NCBI RefSeq assembly: GCF_005222755.1
Contig: NZ_STGD01000001.1
Span: 372,001-436,000, forward strand
DNA: 64,000 bases
Source: Roseomonas sp. HF4
GTDB taxonomy: Bacteria > Pseudomonadota > Alphaproteobacteria > Acetobacterales > Acetobacteraceae
Reading direction: 5' to 3'
Below, in pieces: positions 47,084-54,960 of this stretch. The notes beneath the pieces were generated by a model. It was not told the origin of the DNA. It saw nothing but the letters and a program-made list of their open reading frames with translations, and made no database searches. Every line of letters begins with the position of its first letter. Positions within the stretch are counted from its first letter, which is position 1. The position numbers were made by a program, and so were the translations under genes.

Positions 47084-48220
47084 TCACCGCCCCTGCTCCC
47101 CGCCGATCGCCGCGATGGTGCGGGTCAGCACCTTGATCTCGTTCCGCAGCTCGGAGGTCGCCTGGATGCGCCCCTGCGCCACTTCCTCCGCCATGCGGGC
47201 GAGGTGGAGGTCGAGGCTGCGGATATGCCCGCGCGTCTCCTCGTCGATCGCGCCGGCGGCCTGGCCCTCGGCGATGCGCGTCAGCGCGGGGCCGAGATTC
47301 GCCTGGCCCTCCGCTACCCGCAGCATCAGGCGGTTGTTGGCGCGCATCTGCTCGGTCAGCACGGTCAGGCGCTCGGTCAGCGTGATCAGCGCCTGGGAGG
47401 TGGCGGCGCGCGCATCCTCCCCGCGGCCGAGGATCGCCTGCAGGCGCTCCATGTTCTCGGCCGTCTGCTCGAGCAGCGCGGTGACATAGGCGGGGACGTT
47501 GCCCTCGCTGTCCTGGCCGATGCCGGACGACAGGCGCGTCAGGCCCGCGAGCCATTCCTCGAGCTCGTTCGTGAAGCGGTTCTGCGCCTGGCCGGCCGTG
47601 AGGTCCATGAAGCCCAGCACCAGCGCGCCGGCGAGACCCAGCATGGAGGTCGAGAAGGCCGTGCCCATGCCCTCCAGCGGTCGCGCGAGACCTGTCTTCA
47701 ACTGGTTGAACAGCTGGTTCAGGTCGCCCGAGCCGACGCTCATGGTCTGGATCACGTCCGCGACCGAGGAGATGGTCAGCAGCAGCCCCCAGAAGGTGCC
47801 GAGCAGGCCGAGGAAGATCAGCAGCCCGGTCATGTAGCGGGACAATTCCCGCGTCTCATCCAGCCGGGAGACGATGCCGTCCATCACCGAGCGCAGCGCG
47901 ATGGCCGAGAGCGAGACGCGTTCCTGCCGCCGCGCCGCCAGCATCGACGCCATCGGCGCCAGCAGCCGGGGCTGCACCGCGGCCTCCCCCGTGCCGCGGA
48001 CCGAACGGAAGCCCTCGAGCCAGGCGACCTCATGCCGCAGGGCCAGCACCTGGCGCAGGTTCCAGACGATGCCCGAGACGAGCACCGCCAGGATGATCCC
48101 GTTCAGCACCGGATTCGCGGCGAAGGCGACGGCCAGCTGCTCGGACAGCACGAGGGTCACCACCGCCACGAAGGCGAGGAAGCCCAGCATCCGCCAGAGA
48201 TAGACCTTCGGCTGCGTCAT
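47084..48220 (-). CDS. MotA/TolQ/ExbB-like proton channel protein
   Basis: 378 residues. Four predicted helices lie at about 9-27, 39-58, 129-152 and 186-208, with a loop between helices 2 and 3. The channel signature LLIFLGLLGTFWGLLLTI and the GMGTAFSTSMLGLAGALVLGF helix are present. A cytoplasmic tail of about 160 residues is helical. It should conduct ions with the MotB-like protein. It overlaps the OmpA-like gene by 4 bases (48217-48220). It is not part of a flagellar or tol cluster. Confidence 0.85.
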   Translation of the reverse strand: MTQPKVYLWRMLGFLAFVAVVTLVLSEQLAVAFAANPVLNGIILAVLVSGIVWNLRQVLALRHEVAWLEGFRSVRGTGEAAVQPRLLAPMASMLAARRQERVSLSAIALRSVMDGIVSRLDETRELSRYMTGLLIFLGLLGTFWGLLLTISSVADVIQTMSVGSGDLNQLFNQLKTGLARPLEGMGTAFSTSMLGLAGALVLGFMDLTAGQAQNRFTNELEEWLAGLTRLSSGIGQDSEGNVPAYVTALLEQTAENMERLQAILGRGEDARAATSQALITLTERLTVLTEQMRANNRLMLRVAEGQANLGPALTRIAEGQAAGAIDEETRGHIRSLDLHLARMAEEVAQGRIQATSELRNEIKVLTRTIAAIGGEQGR

Positions 48221-48741
48221 CGCCCGCGTGCCTCCGCAGCCGGGCTTGCCACGCCGGGCGGCAGCACGTCCACCCGGTCCACGCCGGCGCCGACGCGGCC
48301 CAGCGGGCGCAGGTCGATCCGCGTCGGGTCGAGCCCGCCGGCGACGAGCGCCGCCTTCACCGCCTGCGCGGCGGAAAGCGAGGCGCGCCGCGCCATCGAG
48401 GCGTCGTTGATGGGGCCCGAGACCTGCGCCTCCACCGCCACGCGCCCGGCCGGCAGGGCGGCCAGCGCCCGGCCGAAGGCGGCGAGCGCCGCAGATTGCG
48501 CCGGGTCGAGCCGGCCCGGCGCGCCCGCGACTCGGAGCGCGCCGCCGGGCAGCGCGGTCATGCCGGGCGGCAGCGGCGGGCCGTCGGGCGGCACGGAGGG
48601 CGCGAGCGGCGCGCCTTCGGGCGCGAGCCGCGGCGGCGGCGGCGGCGCGGGCGGGGGCTCGGGCGGCAATTCCGCCGGCAGGTCCTGCGCGCGCGCCGAC
48701 CCCGCGCAGGCCAGCAGCACGAGGGCCGCGCGGCGCCTCAT
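48217..48741 (-). CDS. Secreted proline-rich OmpA-like protein
   Basis: 174 residues. A signal peptide (RRRAALVLLACAGSARAQ) is followed by a Pro-rich linker (about 23-65). A C-terminal domain (AALAAFGRALAALPAGRVAVEAQVSGPINDASMARRASLSAAQAVKAALVAGGLDP, in several strands and helices) resembles the OmpA/MotB fold without all peptidoglycan ligands. It overlaps the genes on both sides by 4 bases, so it belongs to the motor operon and may be its third component. Confidence 0.7.
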   Translation of the reverse strand: MRRRAALVLLACAGSARAQDLPAELPPEPPPAPPPPPRLAPEGAPLAPSVPPDGPPLPPGMTALPGGALRVAGAPGRLDPAQSAALAAFGRALAALPAGRVAVEAQVSGPINDASMARRASLSAAQAVKAALVAGGLDPTRIDLRPLGRVGAGVDRVDVLPPGVASPAAEARGR

Positions 48742-49583
48742 CCGGCCTGGCGCGCCTGCACGGCGGCGATGCCCTCGGCCACCACCTCCCGCAGCTTCGG
48801 ATGCAGATGCGGGTTGCCGGCCACGACGTTGCCGTGCGCGTAGGCGTCGCCGCCATCGGGGTCGGTGACGAAGCCGCCGGCCTCCTTCACCAGGATCAGC
48901 CCGGCGGCGATGTCCCACTTGTTCAGGTTGAGCTCCCAGAAGCCCTCGTACCGGCCGGCCGCGACCCAGGCGAGGTCGAGCGCCGCCGCGCCGAAGCGCC
49001 GCACGCCCGCGACCTGCGGCATGATGCGGTTGAGCACGGCGCTGAATTCCGCCTTGCGCGGCACACCGCCGAAGGGGATGCCGGTGGCGAAGACCGCGTC
49101 CTTCATCTCCCGCCGGCCGGAGACGCGCAGGCGCTTGTCGTTGAGGAAGGCGCCGACGCCCTTCTCGGCCCAGAACAGCTCGTCCGAGGCGGGGTTGTAG
49201 ATGACGCCGGCCATGATCTCGGTGCGGCCGGGCTCGATGCGCTTCTCGATGCCGACGCTGATCGCCCAGTGCGGGATGCCGTGCAGGAAGTTCGTGGTGC
49301 CGTCGAGGGGGTCGACCACCCAGCGCCATTCCCAGTCCTCGGAGCCGGAGGCGCCCGATTCCTCCATCAGGAAGGCGAAGGCGGGGCGCGCCTTGGTCAG
49401 TTCCTCGCGCAGCGTCTGCTCGGCACGGAGGTCGGCGGTGGAGACGAAGTCGGACGGGCCCTTCACGCTGACCTGGAGCTGCTCGACCTCCCCGAAGTCA
49501 CGCAACAGGCGACGCCCGGCCTTGCGGACGGCAGTGGTGACGACCTGCATGGCAGGCGAGAGGCGCGCGGAGATCGGCGACAT
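48738..49583 (-). CDS. Inositol monophosphatase family protein
   Basis: 281 residues. Lithium-sensitive phosphatase motifs are EESG, DPLDGTTNFLHG and the C-terminal WDIAAGLILVKEAGG. It dephosphorylates inositol-phosphate or a related sugar phosphate such as 3-phosphoadenosine phosphate. I chose the ATG at 49583 (MSPISARLSPAMQ); the frame is open to 49619. It is the first gene of the leftward operon, and its stop overlaps the OmpA-like start. Confidence 0.93.
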   Translation of the reverse strand: MSPISARLSPAMQVVTTAVRKAGRRLLRDFGEVEQLQVSVKGPSDFVSTADLRAEQTLREELTKARPAFAFLMEESGASGSEDWEWRWVVDPLDGTTNFLHGIPHWAISVGIEKRIEPGRTEIMAGVIYNPASDELFWAEKGVGAFLNDKRLRVSGRREMKDAVFATGIPFGGVPRKAEFSAVLNRIMPQVAGVRRFGAAALDLAWVAAGRYEGFWELNLNKWDIAAGLILVKEAGGFVTDPDGGDAYAHGNVVAGNPHLHPKLREVVAEGIAAVQARQAG

Positions 49584-49645
49584 GAACGGGGGACCTTGCG
49601 GGGAGAAAGAGCGAGGCAACGGGTAGCGGATGAGGGGAGTTCAGG

Positions 49646-49690
49646 CCAGGGGGCGCGGCCCCCTGGACCCCCGCCGGGGGCAGACGTGTC
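49646..49690. repeat. Family C short hairpin, copy C4
   Basis: CCAGGGGGC-GCG-GCCCCCTGG (49646-49666), followed by ACCCCCGCCGGGGG. It stands behind the stop of the 93-residue gene and before the inositol monophosphatase gene. It is the same unit type as C3. Confidence 0.6.
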
Positions 49691-49714
49691 CCCGGACCCG
49701 CGGAAACCCGAGGT

Positions 49715-49996
49715 TCAGCAGCGATGCGGCGGGGGCTGCTGGCCGGCAGGAACGCCGGGGATCCAGGGGCGGCACTCGCCGGGAGGCGGGAGGTGCCCAT
49801 GCGGCACGCGTGGTGCCGCCGGCACGGGCACCCAGCCGGGGGCGCGCGGCGGCGGCGGGACGGGCAGGAAGACCGCGCCGCGCGCGTCGCGATCGCGCCG
49901 GCCATTGCCGCTTTCGTCCTTCCAGGGATCGGCGGCCGCGATGCCCGGGACGGCAAGAACCAGCCCCAGGCAGAGCGAAAGGAACCTGCTGCGCAT
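49715..49996 (-). CDS. Small secreted proline-rich protein
   Basis: 93 residues with a clear signal peptide (MRSRFLSLCLGLVLAVPGIAAADP). The mature part has DPWKDESGNGRRDRDARG and is then rich in proline, with two cysteines near the C-terminus. The ATG at 49996 has AAGGAGG 6-7 bases upstream, so that start is preferred over the longer frame. It is probably periplasmic or surface-exposed. No catalytic motif is visible and I know no named family. Confidence 0.65.
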   Translation of the reverse strand: MRSRFLSLCLGLVLAVPGIAAADPWKDESGNGRRDRDARGAVFLPVPPPPRAPGWVPVPAAPRVPHGHLPPPGECRPWIPGVPAGQQPPPHRC

Positions 49997-50095
49997 CCGA
50001 TGCCTCCTTGTTCGTCCGCATGCATATGAGGACGACACGGCGCGACTCGGGCGCCGGCGAGGCATCAATGCGACGGCGGGCCTGCCGTGCGCGCC

Positions 50096-50662
50096 TTATT
50101 TCGCGCGTTCGTAATAGGTGCCGTCGGTGGTCTTCACGACGATCTTCTCCCCCGCCGTGATGAAGGGGGGGACCATGACCTTCACGCCGTTCGACAGGAT
50201 GGCGGGCTTGTAGGAGGAGGAGGCGGTCTGGCCCTTCACGACGGGGTCGGCCTCCACGATTTCGAGCGTCACGAGCTCGGGCAGGTCCATGGAGACCGGG
50301 TCGCCCTCGATGAGCTTGACGTTCACGGTCATGTTTTCCTGCAGGTAGGGCAGGCGGTCGCCGAGGATGTCCTTCGGCACCATGGTCTGTTCGAAGGTCT
50401 GCGGGTCCATCAGGACCAGGTTGTCGTCGTCGGCGTAGGAGTAGGTGAATTCCTTGTCCTCGGTCGTCAGGCGTTCCACCGTGTCGGCCGTCCGCCAGCG
50501 CTGGTCCTTCTTGGCGCCGGTCTTGACGTTGCGCATGTCCACCTGGATGACCGCGGCACCCTTCCCCGGGATCATGATGTTCTGCTTGAGGATGGTGTAG
50601 CGCTGGCCCTCGAACTCGATGACCATGCCGGCACGCATTTGGTTGGCTTGCATCTTTGCCAT
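50096..50662 (-). CDS. efp: Elongation factor P
   Basis: 188 residues with the three EF-P beta-barrel domains. The loop IPGKGAAVIQV carries Lys34, the residue lysylated by EpmA/EpmB, both of which are encoded 2-4 kb away. The C-terminal signature GVKVMVPPFITAGEKIVVKT is intact. EF-P rescues ribosomes at polyproline, so the Pro-rich TolA and OmpA-like proteins here are likely clients. The start could also be the ATG at 50653. The AT-rich foreign segment begins just upstream. Confidence 0.96.
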   Translation of the reverse strand: MAKMQANQMRAGMVIEFEGQRYTILKQNIMIPGKGAAVIQVDMRNVKTGAKKDQRWRTADTVERLTTEDKEFTYSYADDDNLVLMDPQTFEQTMVPKDILGDRLPYLQENMTVNVKLIEGDPVSMDLPELVTLEIVEADPVVKGQTASSSYKPAILSNGVKVMVPPFITAGEKIVVKTTDGTYYERAK

Positions 50663-50734
50663 TGGAGGGCCTGCATACTGAGGTTACGGACGGCTTCAGG
50701 GCCGCCACATCCCGGCGGTGTAGGGTGATGCCGC

Positions 50735-51870
50735 CATTTGAGCAACCTAGTGAGCCGCAGGAATATGGTCTGCGCAAACTCAAACCGTTGCCGCCGAAAA
50801 CAATCCATCGTACCCTAACAATTGATAGGCTGCGGAAATTTTTATGTACCGAAGGGCAAATAAATGAATACATCGGTTAGGAGTAACGAAAAAATGGAAG
50901 ACGAACCACCAAAATGCGGCGTAATAATGCCGATTTCTGCCATTGATGGTTGCACTGCTGAGCATTGGATCGAAGTAAAGACAATAATTTTTGAGGCGAT
51001 CAAGGCGGCAAATTTTGTGCCGAATCTTGTAAGCGATGCTGATGATATCGGCGTCATACAACGGCGCATAATTCAAAATATATTTGATAATGAAATGTGC
51101 GTATGTGATGTAAGCGGAAAAAATCCAAATGTAATGTTTGAGTTGGGGATGCGACTCGCGTTCGACAAGCCAGTTATTATTATCAAAGACAATAAGACAG
51201 ACTACAGTTTTGACACATCACCTATCGAGCATGTTTCGTATCCGAGGGACCTTCGATTTGCACAAATTCTTTCATTTAAGGAAGCCCTTCGAGGAAAGAT
51301 CTCCGCCACATACGAGAAAGCAAAAAGTGATCCGAAATTCACAAGTTTTTTGAAGCATTTTGGAGAGTTTGAAGTCGCCAAAATCGACAAGCGGGAGGTC
51401 TCTGGACAAGATTTCCTTATCGAAAAAATTAATCTACTGAGTGAAGATATGCGGACTTTTCAACGGCATGTCCGAACCGAAATTAGGCGGTCCTATCTTT
51501 CAGAGCCACGCTCTGCAATTGAACGAAGCAGGCGAACATTTGAACCTCCCGGGAGTTCGCGTCCGATTGATTTGCAGCCTGAAAAGGGTGAGTCGGCGTT
51601 AGAATTCATCCATATTCCAAATGATCGGCTGCGTCATATGAATGCAAAGGAAATTCCGGAAAAGGCTTTTCTTGTCCAGCTGCTAGATGGAATAGAGGGA
51701 GTAAAGGTAAACCAGACACCAAATGGCGTTATGATTGCAATAACTGGTGACATTGATGCGGACGGAAATCGCCAGAAAATTAAAGAAATATTTGGTGATG
51801 AACCCACACCATTTTAGCCTTGTTATGAGTGTTTGGTAATTTTACTTTTTGGCTGTGTCGCGATGTAGAG
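50735..51870. mobile_element. AT-rich foreign segment
   Basis: About 1.1 kb with roughly 40-45 percent G+C (counted on sample lines; one line is 20 of 60) inside very GC-rich DNA, with sharp borders. It holds one gene (50864-51817) with A/T-ending codons. I see no integrase, transposase, tRNA target or flanking direct repeat. It lies between efp and the VapBC pair, and so was probably acquired by recombination. Confidence 0.6.
50864..51817 (+). CDS. Nucleoside deoxyribosyltransferase/TIR-like protein, horizontally acquired
   Basis: 317 residues in foreign-looking DNA. Residues about 18-150 have a flavodoxin-like layout: CGVIMPIS, WIEVKTIIFEAIKAANF, IFDNEMCVCDVSGKNPNVMFELGMRLAF and KPVIIIKD. 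The SGKNPNVMFELG block is shared by nucleoside 2-deoxyribosyltransferase-like and TIR-like proteins, where the Glu is catalytic. A helical linker (about 165-235) and a C-terminal domain (about 240-317) follow. Two starts are possible: 50864 (AAGGG upstream) and 50894 (AGGAG). It may hydrolyse a nucleoside or NAD; a defence role is an inference. Confidence 0.6.
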   Translation: MNTSVRSNEKMEDEPPKCGVIMPISAIDGCTAEHWIEVKTIIFEAIKAANFVPNLVSDADDIGVIQRRIIQNIFDNEMCVCDVSGKNPNVMFELGMRLAFDKPVIIIKDNKTDYSFDTSPIEHVSYPRDLRFAQILSFKEALRGKISATYEKAKSDPKFTSFLKHFGEFEVAKIDKREVSGQDFLIEKINLLSEDMRTFQRHVRTEIRRSYLSEPRSAIERSRRTFEPPGSSRPIDLQPEKGESALEFIHIPNDRLRHMNAKEIPEKAFLVQLLDGIEGVKVNQTPNGVMIAITGDIDADGNRQKIKEIFGDEPTPF

Positions 51871-51896
51871 GCCCGGCATCAGGCTCCCCTTAATCC

Positions 51897-52319
51897 TCAA
51901 CACCCCACCGCTCCCACAAACCCCTCCGCCGCATGCGCCAATATCGCCCGGTCCCGAGTCACCACCGGCACCCCCATCGTCTGCGCCGTCGCCACGATGA
52001 ACCGGTCCGCCGGGTCGGCATGGAACCCGCCGGGCAACGCGCTCGCCCGCCACATGATCTCGCGCGTCAGCGGCGCCTCGCGCAGCCCCGGTGCCGCGAA
52101 CACGCGCGCGATCCATGTCTCCGGGTCCGGCAGCAGCACCAGCGGCGCCCGCTGTCCCCGCGGGCGGCACAATTGCCCGATCTCCCATGCCGTCGCGGCC
52201 GAGACATAGGCCCCGTCGCCCATCGCCGCCGCCCGGATGGCCGCGCGCCCGGCCTCGCTCATGGCCTCCCCCTGCGCCAGCCAGATCACCGCGCAGGTGT
52301 CGAGCAGGACCGCGCTCAC
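51897..52319 (-). CDS. VapC-type PIN-domain toxin
   Basis: 140 residues of the PIN ribonuclease fold. Acidic active-site candidates are Asp in VLLDTCAVIWL, Glu in ATAWEIGQL, and Asp residues in HADPADRFIVATA and TRDRAI. It starts at GTG 52319, overlapping the antitoxin stop as GTGA. It likely cleaves tRNA or another RNA when free. It abuts the right border of the AT-rich segment. Confidence 0.88.
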   Translation of the reverse strand: MSAVLLDTCAVIWLAQGEAMSEAGRAAIRAAAMGDGAYVSAATAWEIGQLCRPRGQRAPLVLLPDPETWIARVFAAPGLREAPLTREIMWRASALPGGFHADPADRFIVATAQTMGVPVVTRDRAILAHAAEGFVGAVGC

Positions 52320-52585
52320 CGATGCAGGATGCCCAGCTCCGCATCCGTGGGCGCATCCCCCCCGGTCGGCGCCGTCAGGTCGAGGTCGGGCGGAATGATG
52401 ACGCTGCCGCGCAGGAACCCGTGCAGGTCCCCCGCCGAGGTCGCCGGCGGCTTCGTCACCACCGCCACCACCCTCCCCCGCTTCGTGACGTCCAGCCGCG
52501 CGATCGTGCCGTTGTTCACCTGGTCCAGCAGATCGAGGCACTTGGCCTTGAACTCGGTCGCGTTGACCTCGCAGACCTCTCCCAT
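52316..52585 (-). CDS. Phd/YefM-type antitoxin
   Basis: 89 residues. The N-terminal DNA-binding fold MGEVCEVNATEFKAKCLDLLDQV and TKRGRVVAVVTKP is typical of Phd/YefM antitoxins. The C-terminal part (DLHGFLRGSVIIPPDLD...) should wrap the PIN toxin. I chose the ATG at 52585, behind AGGAG with 8-base spacing; a GTG at 52591 is possible. It is autoregulated in this family, and palindromes lie on its promoter. Confidence 0.87.
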   Translation of the reverse strand: MGEVCEVNATEFKAKCLDLLDQVNNGTIARLDVTKRGRVVAVVTKPPATSAGDLHGFLRGSVIIPPDLDLTAPTGGDAPTDAELGILHR

Positions 52586-52597
52586 GACCACATCTCC

Positions 52598-52624
52598 TGA
52601 CCAGTCATATTATATGGTCATATA
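52598..52624 (-). promoter_or_regulatory. Toxin-antitoxin promoter with operator palindromes
   Basis: A -10 box TATAAT (minus strand, 52614-52609) is covered by TATATGGTCATATA (52611-52624) and followed by TGACCAGTCA (52598-52607). The arms TATATG/CATATA and TGAC/GTCA are perfect. The position over the -10 and the start of the message fits autorepression by the antitoxin. The AT-rich character contrasts with the genes. Confidence 0.6.
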
Positions 52625-52663
52625 ACGCATCGCGCGTGCCCCCGCATCCAAATTCGGCGGGGT

Positions 52664-52710
52664 CCGGGGTGACCCGGTCACCCCGGCGGGGGTTGGGGGC
52701 GGCGCCCCCA
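52664..52710. repeat. Family C short hairpins, copy C5
   Basis: A palindrome CCGGGGTGACC-C-GGTCACCCCGG (52664-52686) is followed by TGGGGGC-GGC-GCCCCCA (52694-52710). It lies behind the epmB stop (52860) and before the antitoxin promoter, so it may stop epmB transcription before the toxin-antitoxin genes. The rest of 52625-52859 holds nothing recognisable. Confidence 0.55.
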
Positions 52711-52859
52711 GACTTCCCTACCATCAAGGACAAAATGCCTATACACTGCCCGCCATGCCGACCGGCACCCCCGCTCCGAGCCTGCCCATCCCGCCTCCGC
52801 CCGGAGTCCGCCCCCGGCGCATTTGTCCGAAACCTGCATTCCCGCGGAAAACCGGGGCG

Positions 52860-53846
52860 CTACGCACGCACCGGCTTCTTCCCGCCCCCGCCCGGCGTCT
52901 CCCGCACGAACACCGGCATCGCGAACCCCGGCACCCGCCCGCGCAGCGCCTGCACCAGCGCCACCCCCTCCGCGTCCGGCACGGCGAACCGCGCCGTCCC
53001 CGGCGCCGCGTCCAGCGCGTGCAGGTAGTACGGCCGCACCCGTGCCCGGATCATCGCGCGGACCAACCCTTCCAGCGCGTCCGCGGAATCGTTCACCCCC
53101 CGCAGCAGCACGCTCTGCCCGAGCAGCGGCACGCCGCCATCGGCCAGCCGGGCCAGCGCCTCGACGGCAGGAACAGAGAACTCCCGCGCGTGGTTCGCGT
53201 GCACCGCCACGAACACCGGCTTGCCGGCCGCGCGCAGCGCCGCGACCAGGGCCGCGTCCACACGCCCGGGGTCGGCTACCGGCACGCGCGTGTGCAGGCG
53301 CAGCGTCTCGATGTGCGGCGCCGCGCCCAACCGGGCCAGGATCGCGCCGAGGCGGCGCGCGCTCAGCATGAAGGGGTCGCCGCCGGTCAGGATCGCTTCC
53401 CGCACCGCGGGCGTGCGTTCGAACCAGGCGAGCGCCGCGTCCAGTTCCGCGTCCGTCAGCACGCCGCCGTCCGGGCCCACCACTTCGCGCCGGAAGCAGA
53501 AGCGGCAGTAGACCGGGCAGGCGAGCAGCGGCTTCAGCAGCGCCCGGTCCGGGTAGCGGTGGACCACGCCCTTGACCGGGGTGAAGGGGCCGTCGGCCGT
53601 CGGGTCGTCGGTCTCGCCCGGGGCGGTGATGAGTTCCGCGGGGTCGGGGATGTATTGGCGCGCGATCGGGTCGGCCGGGTCGGCGGGGTCGATCAGGCGG
53701 GCCACGTGGTCGGTCACGGAAATGGCGTAGCGGGTGGCGACGGCGGCGGCGCCGGCCTCGGCCCCGGGCGGGATCAGGCCTGCGGTGCGAAGGGCGCGCG
53801 CGGTCCGCAGCGTCGGTCCCTGGCGTGGCGTGGTTCCGTCCGGCAT
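52860..53846 (-). CDS. epmB: EF-P beta-lysylation protein EpmB (radical SAM)
   Basis: 328 residues. The radical-SAM cluster motif is CPVYCRFCFRREV. The family blocks VKGVVHRYPDRAL, LTGGDPFML and LGQSVLLRGVNDS are present. The length fits EpmB rather than full-length lysine 2,3-aminomutase (over 400). It makes (R)-beta-lysine for transfer to EF-P. I chose the ATG at 53846; the divergent epmA starts 36 bases away, so the two share a promoter region. Confidence 0.92.
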   Translation of the reverse strand: MPDGTTPRQGPTLRTARALRTAGLIPPGAEAGAAAVATRYAISVTDHVARLIDPADPADPIARQYIPDPAELITAPGETDDPTADGPFTPVKGVVHRYPDRALLKPLLACPVYCRFCFRREVVGPDGGVLTDAELDAALAWFERTPAVREAILTGGDPFMLSARRLGAILARLGAAPHIETLRLHTRVPVADPGRVDAALVAALRAAGKPVFVAVHANHAREFSVPAVEALARLADGGVPLLGQSVLLRGVNDSADALEGLVRAMIRARVRPYYLHALDAAPGTARFAVPDAEGVALVQALRGRVPGFAMPVFVRETPGGGGKKPVRA

Positions 53847-53882
53847 GGTCGGGGGCCGTACTGCAACCCCCTCGGCCCCGCA

Positions 53883-54905
53883 ATGCCCGATGCTCCCTGG
53901 CGGCCTGGTCGCTTGGCCGCGCGCCTGCCCTTCCTCGACCGGCGCGCCGCGCTGGTGGCGGCGACGCGCGCCTTCTTCGCCGCCCGCGGGTATCGGGAGG
54001 TCGAGACCCCCTGCCTGGTCCCCGCCCCCGGGGCGGAGGTGCATATCCGCGCCTTCGAGACGCGGTTCGACCCGCACCTGGGCGCGGGCGCGGCGCGGCC
54101 GCTCTGGCTGCGGACCTCGCCGGAGCTTGCCATCAAGAAGCTGCTGGCGGGCGGCTGCGGGCCGGTCTTCGAGTTCGCGCGGGTCTGGCGGAACGGGGAG
54201 GTCTCGGCCCGCCATGCGCCGGAATTCACCATGCTGGAATGGTATGGCCCGGGCCTCGGCTTCGAGGGGCTGATGGAGGAGACGGAGGCGTTCATCCGCG
54301 CCGTCTGCCCGCCGGTGGTCGAGCATGGGGGGGTGCGGACCGACCTCGCCCTGCCGTTCGAGCGGCTGACGATGCAGGACGCCTTCGCGCGGCACTGCAA
54401 CGGCCTCGACATCCTGGGGACGGAGGGGGATGCGGCGCGGCTGCATGCGGCCGCCGCCGCCGCCGGCCTGCCGCCGCGGCCGGATGAGGGGTGGGAGGAC
54501 CTGTTCTTCCGCCTCCTGCTGGAGCGGGTGGAGCCCGCGATCGGGCGAGGGCGGGCGACGTTCCTGACGCATTGGCCGGCGCCCCAGGCGGCGCTCGCCC
54601 GGCGCGACCCGGCCGATCCGCGGGCGGCGCTGCGGTTCGAGGTGTTCGTGGCCGGGATCGAATTGGCCAATGCCTTCGACGAATTGACCGACCCGGCCGA
54701 GCAGCGCGCCCGGTTCGAGGAGGCGAACGCGGAACGCCGCCGGATCACCGGGGCGCGGGGCTGGGAGGTGGACGAGGACTTCCTGGCCGCCCTGGAACAC
54801 GGCCTGCCGCCGACCGCCGGGATCGCGCTCGGTTTCGACCGGCTGGCCATGCTGGCGGCCGGCGCGCCGCGGATCGAGGACGTGCTGTGGCTTCCCGTGT
54901 CTTGA
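53883..54905 (+). CDS. epmA: EF-P lysine transferase EpmA
   Basis: 340 residues, the catalytic core of a class II lysyl-tRNA synthetase without the tRNA-binding domain. Motif 2 FEFARVWRNGEVSARHAPEFTMLEWY and motif 3 GIALGFDRLAML are visible. It attaches beta-lysine to EF-P Lys34. The ATG at 53883 gives MPDAPWRPGRLAARLPFLDRRAAL. The pairing with epmB and the nearby efp forms a full EF-P modification set. Confidence 0.95.
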   Translation: MPDAPWRPGRLAARLPFLDRRAALVAATRAFFAARGYREVETPCLVPAPGAEVHIRAFETRFDPHLGAGAARPLWLRTSPELAIKKLLAGGCGPVFEFARVWRNGEVSARHAPEFTMLEWYGPGLGFEGLMEETEAFIRAVCPPVVEHGGVRTDLALPFERLTMQDAFARHCNGLDILGTEGDAARLHAAAAAAGLPPRPDEGWEDLFFRLLLERVEPAIGRGRATFLTHWPAPQAALARRDPADPRAALRFEVFVAGIELANAFDELTDPAEQRARFEEANAERRRITGARGWEVDEDFLAALEHGLPPTAGIALGFDRLAMLAAGAPRIEDVLWLPVS

Positions 54906-54960
54906 CCCCGCGCCGCCCCCTCGCGTCTAAAGGCCCGGCCGGGACAGGTCACGGGAACGG

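Noticed and set aside
45060-48220. Assignment of the MotA/MotB-like pair as a Zorya defence system
   Set aside because: No ZorC, ZorD or ZorE gene is present, the long coiled coil is in the wrong subunit, and the neighbours are housekeeping-type genes.
50735-51870. AT-rich segment as a prophage or transposon
   Set aside because: There is no integrase, transposase, terminal inverted repeat or target duplication that I can see.
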